This document shows positions 24,814-30,777 of a stretch of 30,777 nt of DNA, piece after piece. Source of the stretch: CAYZQE01 sp964480635 (GTDB lineage: Bacteria > Pseudomonadota > Gammaproteobacteria > GCA-001735895). The stretch covers positions 1 to 30,777 of the forward strand of contig CAYZQE010000017.1 of NCBI GenBank assembly GCA_964480635.1. Direction: 5' to 3'. A model generated the notes under the pieces. It did not search any database. It was not told the origin of the DNA and saw only the letters and a list, made by a program, of their open reading frames with translations. The position numbers and the translations under genes are program-made. Position 1 is the first letter of the stretch; every line of letters starts with the position of its first letter.

Positions 24814-26223
24814 ATGTCAGCTAGTGACGTTTTAAAATCCATTGAAGACAATGGTATCAAGTTCATCGATTTTCGCTTCACCGATACACGCGGAAAAGAG
24901 CAGCACGTTTCTGTTCCTTCACATTGCATCAGCGAAGACACTTTTACTAAAGGCCAAATGTTTGATGGTTCTTCAGTTGCTGGTTGGAAAACGATTAACG
25001 AATCTGACATGATCATGCTTCCTTTTGCTGATACAGCAGTGCTTGACCCTTTTACCGAAGAGCCAACCATGATTATCCGTTGTGACATCATTGAACCGAC
25101 TACGGGTGAAGGCTATGAGCGTGATCCACGTTCTGTTGCTAAGCGTGCAGAAGCGTATATGGCGTCTACTGGTCTTGCTGATGCAGCATATTTTGGCCCA
25201 GAAAATGAGTTTTTCATCTTTGATGATGTTAAATGGGGCAACGAGATGGGGCACGTTTTCTATTCTATCGATTCTGAAGAAGCTGCTTGGAACACGGGCA
25301 AGTCTTATGAAGACGGCAACACAGGACACCGTCCTGGCGTTAAAGGCGGCTATTTCCCAGTTCCACCAGTCGATTCTTTGCACGACTTACGTTCTGCTAT
25401 GTGTTTAACACTTGAAGACATGGGCGTTGAAACAGAAGTACATCACCACGAAGTAGGTACGGCTGGTCAGTGTGAAATTGGTGCCAAATTTAACACCTTA
25501 GTTAAAAAAGCGGACGAAGTTCAAATTTTAAAGTACGTGTTACAAAACGTTGCTCACAGCTACGGCAAAACATGTACGTTTATGCCTAAGCCATTAGTCG
25601 GCGATAACGGTAACGGTATGCACGTTCATATGTCTTTATTTAAAGACGGCGAAAACTTATTTGCTGGTGACGGCTACGGTGGTTTATCTCAAACAGCTCT
25701 TTACTATATTGGTGGTGTTATTAAGCACGCTAAAGCAATCAATGCGTTTTCAAATGCATCGACTAACAGCTACAAGCGTTTAGTCCCTGGTTTTGAAGCA
25801 CCTGTTATGTTGGCTTACTCTGCACGTAACCGCTCTGCCTCTATTCGTATTCCTTATGTTGACAACCCTAAAGGTCGTCGCGTAGAAGTGCGTTTCCCTG
25901 ATAATACAGCTAATCCATACCTTTGTTTTTCTGCATTAATGATGGCTGGTATTGACGGCATCAAGAATAAGATTGATCCAGGCGAGCCAATGGATAAAGA
26001 TTTATATGACCTTCCAGCAGAAGAAGCAGCAGAGATTCCACAAGTTGCTTTCTCTTTTGACGAAGCACTCAAAGAGTTAGACAATGATCGCGAATTTTTA
26101 ACCGCTGGCGGCGTATTCACTGATGACTTAATTGACGGTTATTTAGCACTTAAAGATGAAGAAGTTCAGCGTCTAAGATTGGCTACAAGCCCTGTCGAAT
26201 TTGACATGTACTTTAGCTTATAA
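24814..26223 (+). CDS. glnA: Glutamine synthetase type I
   Basis: The 469-residue GSI enzyme makes glutamine from glutamate, ammonia and ATP, the main ammonia-assimilation step. Conserved features include the N-terminal DFRFTDTRGKEQH, the GPENEFFIFD metal site, NGNGMHVHMSL, and the adenylylation loop KDLYDLPAEE with the tyrosine modified by GlnE near residue 398. A good Shine-Dalgarno sequence AGAGGA precedes ATG 24814. The long leader carries tandem NtrC-type sites. It is followed by a hairpin and then glnLG. Confidence 0.98.
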   Translation: MSASDVLKSIEDNGIKFIDFRFTDTRGKEQHVSVPSHCISEDTFTKGQMFDGSSVAGWKTINESDMIMLPFADTAVLDPFTEEPTMIIRCDIIEPTTGEGYERDPRSVAKRAEAYMASTGLADAAYFGPENEFFIFDDVKWGNEMGHVFYSIDSEEAAWNTGKSYEDGNTGHRPGVKGGYFPVPPVDSLHDLRSAMCLTLEDMGVETEVHHHEVGTAGQCEIGAKFNTLVKKADEVQILKYVLQNVAHSYGKTCTFMPKPLVGDNGNGMHVHMSLFKDGENLFAGDGYGGLSQTALYYIGGVIKHAKAINAFSNASTNSYKRLVPGFEAPVMLAYSARNRSASIRIPYVDNPKGRRVEVRFPDNTANPYLCFSALMMAGIDGIKNKIDPGEPMDKDLYDLPAEEAAEIPQVAFSFDEALKELDNDREFLTAGGVFTDDLIDGYLALKDEEVQRLRLATSPVEFDMYFSL

Positions 26224-26245
26224 GCTCAACGCTTAAGTTAACATT

Positions 26246-26277
26246 TTGCCTTCGGTTCTGTTATGAACTGGAGGCAA
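26246..26277 (+). terminator. Hairpin between glnA and glnL, probable attenuator
   Basis: TTGCCT (26246-26251) pairs with AGGCAA (26272-26277) and the inner bases continue the stem to about 13 pairs including wobble, with a TGTTAT loop. No T-run follows, so termination would be partial or need other factors. It sits where the glnA-glnLG operon of enterics also has an attenuating terminator. Confidence 0.6.
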
Positions 26278-26315
26278 TTAACTAACCGAATAATTTTTCA
26301 ACACTAGCATTCATA

Positions 26316-27368
26316 ATGTCTAAAGTTCTCCCCGAGAAATTATTCGATTATTTAAACAGTGCCGTTATGTGCATTGACCAAAACCATAAGATTTGTCAAA
26401 TAAACGCGACGACCGAAGAACTCTTTGAAATGAGTGAAGGCGGCTTAGTCAACGCCTCACTTGAGTCGATTATTTTACAGACTAACGATACTTTTTTTCG
26501 CTCCTTAAGCTTTGTTGCCAATAACAACCAACCCATTACCGAACGTGAAACTCACTTTGCCTTATCTAATGGCAAAAAAATGATTGTTGATTACAGCATT
26601 AAACCCATTAATGAATTTGATGATGAAACGCGTTTTTTTATTGAAATATCACCCATATCAAGGCACATTCAAATTGCAAAAGATGAGTATGCCCACACCC
26701 AAAAACAAGCAGCGGCACAGCTGACTCGTGGTATGGCACATGAAATAAAAAATCCTCTCGGTGGCATTAGAGGCGCAGCACAGTTATTAGCCTCCGAAAT
26801 AAACAACCCTGAGCTTAAAGAGTATACCGATGTCATTATTAAAGAAGCCGATCGCTTAACTGACCTTCTTAACAACATGCTTGGCCCTAACAAAGCCCTA
26901 GATAAACAAAACGTTAATATTTTAGAGATTTTAGAACACATTCGCCAAGTATTGATGGCCGCATGCCAAAAACAAATCATCTTTCAACGCGATTACGACC
27001 CCAGTATTCCTGAAATTTCAGCTGATAAAAACCAGCTTATTCAAGCCTTTATGAACCTAGCTCGTAACGCCATTCAAGCCATCGATGAACGTGGCAAAAT
27101 AATTTTTAAAACTCGCATACTTAACCAGCACACTATTGGCATTCATAAGTACCCCACCGTGCTTATGGTGAGCATCACCGACAATGGTTCGGGCATTGAC
27201 AAAGAAGTCGCCAACAATTTGTTTTTACCGATGGTGACTAGCAAACAGGACGGCTCTGGCTTAGGGCTTCCCATTTCGCAAAAAATAATCATGGATCATG
27301 GCGGCATCATCCAGTGCAATCCTGGTGAAAATACCACCTCTTTTAACACACTTTTACCGTTGATTTAA
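26316..27368 (+). CDS. glnL: NtrB (GlnL) nitrogen sensor histidine kinase
   Basis: The 350-residue soluble kinase has an N-terminal PAS domain (about 8-115) and a HisKA domain with the phosphorylated histidine H142 in RGMAHEIKNPLGG. The HATPase domain follows, with N-box NLARNAIQA, DNGSGI and GSGLGLPIS. It phosphorylates or dephosphorylates NtrC according to the PII protein. There are no membrane segments. It lies 92 bases after glnA and ends one base before glnG starts, so it is co-translated with glnG. Confidence 0.95.
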   Translation: MSKVLPEKLFDYLNSAVMCIDQNHKICQINATTEELFEMSEGGLVNASLESIILQTNDTFFRSLSFVANNNQPITERETHFALSNGKKMIVDYSIKPINEFDDETRFFIEISPISRHIQIAKDEYAHTQKQAAAQLTRGMAHEIKNPLGGIRGAAQLLASEINNPELKEYTDVIIKEADRLTDLLNNMLGPNKALDKQNVNILEILEHIRQVLMAACQKQIIFQRDYDPSIPEISADKNQLIQAFMNLARNAIQAIDERGKIIFKTRILNQHTIGIHKYPTVLMVSITDNGSGIDKEVANNLFLPMVTSKQDGSGLGLPISQKIIMDHGGIIQCNPGENTTSFNTLLPLI

Positions 27369-27369
27369 T

Positions 27370-28794
27370 ATGGATAACACGCATAACACCGTATGGATTA
27401 TAGATGATGACCAGTCGATTAGATGGGTCATAGACAAGTCATTACAAAAAGCTAATTTTGAGACTGTTTTATTTGAAACAGCTTCAAAAGCACTTATTCA
27501 ACTAAAAAAAGGTGTCGCGCCAAGCTGTGTTTTATGTGATTTACGCATGCCCGGCATTGATGGCTTTGAATTTATAAAACAAGCCAATAAAGTAGCCCCT
27601 GACTTACCCATCATAATCATGACGGCTTATTCTGACTTAGACACGACAGTCGAAGCCTATCAAGGCGGGGCTTTTGAATACCTACCTAAACCGTTTGATA
27701 TTACTGAAGTTGTCGAATTAACGCGTAAAGCGTGCAACCAAAACCAACATAATAAACAACAACAAAACGCCGGTCACTTCGAGCTTTCTGACCAAATTAT
27801 TGGCGAATCTCCCGCCCTTCAAGATGTATTTCGAATTATTGGACGATTATCAAAATCTCACATCAGTATGCTTATTGAAGGTGAGACAGGCACGGGTAAA
27901 GAATTAGTCGCGCAAGCAATACACCAGCATAGCCCTCGTGCTGACGAACCTTTTATCAGCATTAATACCGCTGCTATTCCGCAAGATGCTTTAGAATCTG
28001 AGCTTTTTGGTAATGAACAAGATAGCAACAATATTCGGCAAGGGCGGCTTGAAAAAGCCGACAAAGGCACTTTATTTTTTGATGAAATTGGTGACATGCC
28101 CATGCACCTACAAACTCGTTTATTACGCGTTTTATCAGAAGGCGAAATTTATCGCGTTGGTGCTAAAACACCTTTTAAAGTTGATGTACGCATTATGGCT
28201 GCGACTCATCACAACCTTAAAGAGCTTGTGGACAACGGTTCTTTTCGTAATGACTTGTACCACCGATTAAATGTTATTCGCCTCCATCTTCCGCCTTTAC
28301 GCAATCGTCAAGATGACATTCCGCTATTGCTCAATCATTTTTTACAACTATCGGCTAAAGAGTTAAACGAAGCGCCTAAAAAACTAAATCCTGACGTTAG
28401 CAAATATCTATCTTCATTGGCATGGAGTGGCAATGTAAGACAATTAGAAAACACATGCCGCTGGTTTACTGTAATGGCAACAGGTAATGAAATTGGCATG
28501 AGAGATTTACCCGAAGAACTCTTAAATTCGACACCTTATGCACTAAACAATCAACAAGAGCTTGACCAAACTGATGCCACATCATCTGAATGGCATAACT
28601 TACTTGCTCAGTGGCTTAGACAGAAAATGGATAGTGGCCAAGAAAATATCATTAAAGAGGCAGGAGAGTTATTTGAGCGTACTCTGCTAGAAGAAGCATT
28701 ATTAAAAACCAATGGGCGTAAACAAGATGCCGCCAGAATTATAGGCTGGGGTAGAAATACCATCACACGTAAAATAAAGGATTTAGGGCTGTAA
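27370..28794 (+). CDS. glnG: NtrC (GlnG) response regulator lacking the GAFTGA loop
   Basis: In this 474-residue protein, the receiver domain is 1-120 (phosphoacceptor D57 in LCDLRMPG, K107 in LPKPF). The AAA+ domain is about 140-385, with Walker A GETGTGKE at 171-178 and Walker B GTLFFDEIGD at 233-242. A Fis-type DNA-binding helix-turn-helix closes it (about 430-474). The GAFTGA loop that contacts sigma-54, normally between ELFG and the RQGR segment, is missing: ELFG is followed by NEQDSNN and IRQGR (residues 211-226, bases 28000-28047). ATPase motifs and the DNA-binding domain are intact. NtrC proteins without GAFTGA, as in Rhodobacter capsulatus, activate sigma-70 promoters. Confidence 0.95.
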   Translation: MDNTHNTVWIIDDDQSIRWVIDKSLQKANFETVLFETASKALIQLKKGVAPSCVLCDLRMPGIDGFEFIKQANKVAPDLPIIIMTAYSDLDTTVEAYQGGAFEYLPKPFDITEVVELTRKACNQNQHNKQQQNAGHFELSDQIIGESPALQDVFRIIGRLSKSHISMLIEGETGTGKELVAQAIHQHSPRADEPFISINTAAIPQDALESELFGNEQDSNNIRQGRLEKADKGTLFFDEIGDMPMHLQTRLLRVLSEGEIYRVGAKTPFKVDVRIMAATHHNLKELVDNGSFRNDLYHRLNVIRLHLPPLRNRQDDIPLLLNHFLQLSAKELNEAPKKLNPDVSKYLSSLAWSGNVRQLENTCRWFTVMATGNEIGMRDLPEELLNSTPYALNNQQELDQTDATSSEWHNLLAQWLRQKMDSGQENIIKEAGELFERTLLEEALLKTNGRKQDAARIIGWGRNTITRKIKDLGL

Positions 28795-28810
28795 ATATTG
28801 CCATGTTTTT

Positions 28811-28880
28811 TGGATTACGTTGGCACTAATCCAGCCTATTAGTCAATATGTAGGTCGGATTAGCGATAGCGTAATCCGAC
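28811..28880. repeat. REP palindromes downstream of the RAYT gene
   Basis: There are two palindromes in opposite orientation. TGGATTA (28811-28817) with TAATCCA (28827-28833), then CCAGCCTA. Then GTAGG followed by TCGGATTA (28855-28862) paired with TAATCCGA (28872-28879) around GCGATAGCG. This is a BIME-like pair. The RAYT stop codon lies within it, so the last residues of the protein are encoded by the palindrome. Confidence 0.75.
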
Positions 28881-29385
28881 AATTATTCACGCCCAACATC
28901 ATCAGCAAAAGCAATCTGACCACTGCCCCATTTTCCGGATAAACACCCTTCTTAACAAAATGATTAAAACTTGAATGCAACCAATCTTTTGGTGATGTGA
29001 CATAACCATGCTTTACAGGATTGTAATGAATATAATCGACATGATTTTTGTAATCATTATCATCCTTTATCTGGTGCTCCCAATATCTTTTTTGCCACAA
29101 TCCATCAGTTATTTTATTAACACTATGCTTGGTCACATAAGTCTTTATCAATCGCCATCTTAACGAAAAATCACAGTCTTCTTTTGGTAACGTCCATATC
29201 GTATGAATATGATCTGGTAAAATAACAATCGCATCAATAGTGAAAGGGTATTTCAACATGACCTTTTTCATCCCTTGTCTTAAAGTATTTACAGCATCAA
29301 AATTGTCAAAATATGGCATTCGGTTATTGGTCACCGCCGTAAAAAAATAACAGCCGCCTTTTTGCGTCGCTCTTCTGTATTTCAT
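28843..29385 (-). CDS. REP-associated tyrosine transposase (RAYT, TnpA_REP)
   Basis: The 180-residue Y1 HUH-type transposase has the HxH motif at H59 and H61 in LPDHIHTIW and a catalytic tyrosine, probably Y118, in HVDYIHYNPVKHG. RAYT proteins cleave and join single-stranded REP palindromes and are domesticated rather than self-mobile. REP-type palindromes bracket it on both sides, as expected. Its C-terminal tail LSLIRPTY is encoded by the palindrome downstream, suggesting that the original stop was lost or that the element fused to the REP. Confidence 0.9.
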   Translation of the reverse strand: MKYRRATQKGGCYFFTAVTNNRMPYFDNFDAVNTLRQGMKKVMLKYPFTIDAIVILPDHIHTIWTLPKEDCDFSLRWRLIKTYVTKHSVNKITDGLWQKRYWEHQIKDDNDYKNHVDYIHYNPVKHGYVTSPKDWLHSSFNHFVKKGVYPENGAVVRLLLLMMLGVNNCRITLSLIRPTY

Positions 29386-29406
29386 ATTTACATCCTTGTG
29401 TAATTT

Positions 29407-29485
29407 TTGGATTACGCTATCGCTAATCCAACCTACTAACTGGCTTAATTAATACGTAGGTCGGGTTTGTGCCAGCGCATGTGTA
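29407..29485. repeat. REP palindromes upstream of the RAYT gene
   Basis: TTGGATTA (29407-29414) pairs with TAATCCAA (29424-29431) around CGCTATCGC, followed by CCTAC. A degenerate, inverted companion ACGTAGGTCGGGTTTGTGCC lies at 29453-29472. Together with 28811-28880 these bracket the transposase gene, forming a REPtron-like unit. Confidence 0.7.
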
Positions 29486-29543
29486 CTAAGCCTTATATCT
29501 ATTTAGGCAATAATGGGTGTAACTCGACAATCAATCTCCGTTA

Positions 29544-30251
29544 TTACGATATACAAGCCATATAGGAATTTTCTAAAGTATCTGCCTTATATTGCTCCAT
29601 ACATTCCTTTGGCGTCCCTACAAATTTCAGCACACCCTCATCTAAAATCGCAAACTGGTCACACACTTCTTCGGCATCGGCAAGCATATGGGTGCTATAA
29701 AACAAGGTAAGACCTTCTTTCTTCTTCTCGCTCAACAACTGCTTTAAACAAAATCGTGCTTTTGGGTCTAAACCACTGAGCGGTTCATCTAAAATCATTA
29801 AGGGTTTATTCAACATGAAATTACTAATTAAACCAAGCTTTTGCATCATACCTTTAGAATAGGCATTTACATTTTTCTCTAAATCATCCACTTTAAAATC
29901 AAGCTGCTCACATAACTGATGAACACCGCTTAAATTCATTTTTTGCTGGTACATGCCAAAAACAAATCGGCAATATTGCAAGCCAGTGACCGCTTTATTC
30001 ACCTGAAATTTTTCTGGAAGATAACTTAATTGATCTCGGCTAGACACTTGCCAACTACTTAAGCCATTAATATTGATCATAGACTCATTCGATGTTCTTA
30101 ATAAATCCAAAACAAGCTTAATCAATGTCGATTTACCTGCTCCATTAATGCCCGCTAATGCAAAAAATTGGCCCTCTTCAATCGATAAATTAATATTCTT
30201 AAGTATAAGCTGAGCCTTAATTGAATAATTAAGGCTAGTAAAATCAATCAT
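29544..30251 (-). CDS. ABC transporter ATP-binding protein
   Basis: The 235-residue ATPase subunit has Walker A GINGAGKST at 34-42, signature YSKGMMQK near 133-140, Walker B MILDEP and a following D-loop SGLDP. It resembles CcmA/NatA-type exporters of multidrug or lantibiotic class. No permease gene follows in this window, since the RAYT element lies directly downstream, so the operon may have been split. The ribosome binding site AGGGGA lies in a small palindrome CCCC-TAAA-GGGG (30256-30267), which could mask it. A Fic-family gene lies upstream on the same strand. Confidence 0.88.
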   Translation of the reverse strand: MIDFTSLNYSIKAQLILKNINLSIEEGQFFALAGINGAGKSTLIKLVLDLLRTSNESMININGLSSWQVSSRDQLSYLPEKFQVNKAVTGLQYCRFVFGMYQQKMNLSGVHQLCEQLDFKVDDLEKNVNAYSKGMMQKLGLISNFMLNKPLMILDEPLSGLDPKARFCLKQLLSEKKKEGLTLFYSTHMLADAEEVCDQFAILDEGVLKFVGTPKECMEQYKADTLENSYMACIS

Positions 30252-30326
30252 AAATCCCCTAAAGGGGTCAGTACCCTTTATTTCTGTGTAATCGAATAAC
30301 TAAAATCTAAAGACATTATTTAGGTT

Positions 30327-30777
30327 TTAGTTATTCATAATATCAACAACTCTAAGGTCTAAGCAAGAACGCATAAAACGATTCATAGGCTTCTCATTAT
30401 TTGATTGATAAAAATCAAGCATGAGCTGATTAAATTCCAATTGTCTTTTTGCTGGTAAATTAATCGCGGGATAACCATTATCCAATAAATATCCATTCAT
30501 CATAAAACGTCCCATGCGCTTATTAACATCATAAAAGAATTGATTTCTTGCCATTTGCAAAAATAAAGCAATCGCTTGATCGTAAACATCATCAAAAAAA
30601 TCTATCTGCGCAATCATCTCTATAAAAACACTTTCTAAATGCTCATATTTTGGAGGCATATAATCTGTTCCTGCGATGGTTACGCCACCTGAACGAAACG
30701 CCCCCCACTCTAAAGCCTCTTCTTTTGCAGAAATTTGATGTAACTGGCACACATAATCATGCGTTAATTTAAAACAA
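30327..30777 (-). CDS. Fic-family protein, N-terminus cut by the right edge
   Basis: The frame is open from base 30777 down to the stop at 30327 and begins beyond the window (visible residues FKLTHDYVCQLHQIS upstream of an internal GTG). It has ALEWGAFRSGGV and ARNQFFYDVNKRMGR, the Fic core of a family in which HPFxDGNGR is replaced by QFFxDxNKR. The missing histidine is normal for this branch but makes AMP-transferase activity doubtful. It is distinct in sequence from the Fic protein at 20648. The ABC ATPase lies 76 bases downstream. Confidence 0.8.
   Translation of the reverse strand, partial: CFKLTHDYVCQLHQISAKEEALEWGAFRSGGVTIAGTDYMPPKYEHLESVFIEMIAQIDFFDDVYDQAIALFLQMARNQFFYDVNKRMGRFMMNGYLLDNGYPAINLPAKRQLEFNQLMLDFYQSNNEKPMNRFMRSCLDLRVVDIMNN

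Noticed and set aside
30327..30752. The right-end Fic gene as a pseudogene because the Fic motif is degenerate
   Set aside because: The QFFxDxNKR form recurs in an intact Fic branch, and the frame is open to the window edge; it is simply cut by the edge.

Overview
This window comes from an AT-rich gammaproteobacterial chromosome. It most likely belongs to a sulfur-oxidising chemolithoautotroph, possibly Thiotrichales-like. The placement rests on three things seen in the sequence: an alpha-carboxysome operon with form IA RuBisCO, a glnA-glnL-glnG nitrogen block, and a RAYT/REP system. I saw no rRNA, tRNA, CRISPR array or prophage. Two runs of exactly 100 N (7468-7567 and 10577-10676) are scaffold gaps inside the carboxysome operon.

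Region 1 (1-15386, minus strand) is one long CO2-fixation locus. In transcription order it reads cbbL, cbbS, csoS2, csoSCA (csoS3), csoS4A, csoS4B, three csoS1 shell genes, a bacterioferritin-like gene, acRAF, mcdA, mcdB, cbbO, cbbQ and a SulP anion transporter that runs off the left edge. It holds the whole CO2-concentrating route: the transporter probably brings in bicarbonate, CsoSCA dehydrates it inside the shell, CbbLS fixes CO2, CsoS2 scaffolds RuBisCO to the CsoS1/CsoS4 shell, acRAF helps RuBisCO assemble, CbbQO reactivates RuBisCO, and McdAB positions the organelle. Hairpins after cbbS and an intrinsic terminator after the first csoS1 probably grade expression along the operon. A LysR-type CbbR gene is divergent from cbbL.

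Region 2 (15577-20487) holds cbbR, a two-domain GNAT-like protein, a lipoprotein, a small palindromic repeat element, a membrane-anchored spermidine-synthase-like gene convergent with speD, and a short remnant that resembles a TauE/SafE transporter. Region 3 (20567-24251) holds a full-length Fic AMP-transferase behind a long inverted repeat, a ThiI/MnmA-like PP-loop enzyme followed by TusA, and an orphan CheR.

Region 4 (24252-28794) is the nitrogen regulon: a 560-base leader with tandem NtrC-type sites, glnA, a hairpin, glnL (ntrB) and glnG (ntrC). The NtrC protein has lost the GAFTGA loop that normally contacts sigma-54, and I see no -24/-12 promoter upstream of glnA. The two facts together point to a sigma-54-independent NtrC. 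Region 5 (28811-30777) has a REP-associated transposase bracketed by REP palindromes, an ABC ATPase and a second Fic-family gene cut by the right edge.

The strongest candidates for something new are the GAFTGA-less NtrC circuit, the SulP transporter with a coiled-coil insertion of roughly 110-140 residues at the end of the carboxysome operon, and the mosaic csoS1 tandem array with its internal terminator.
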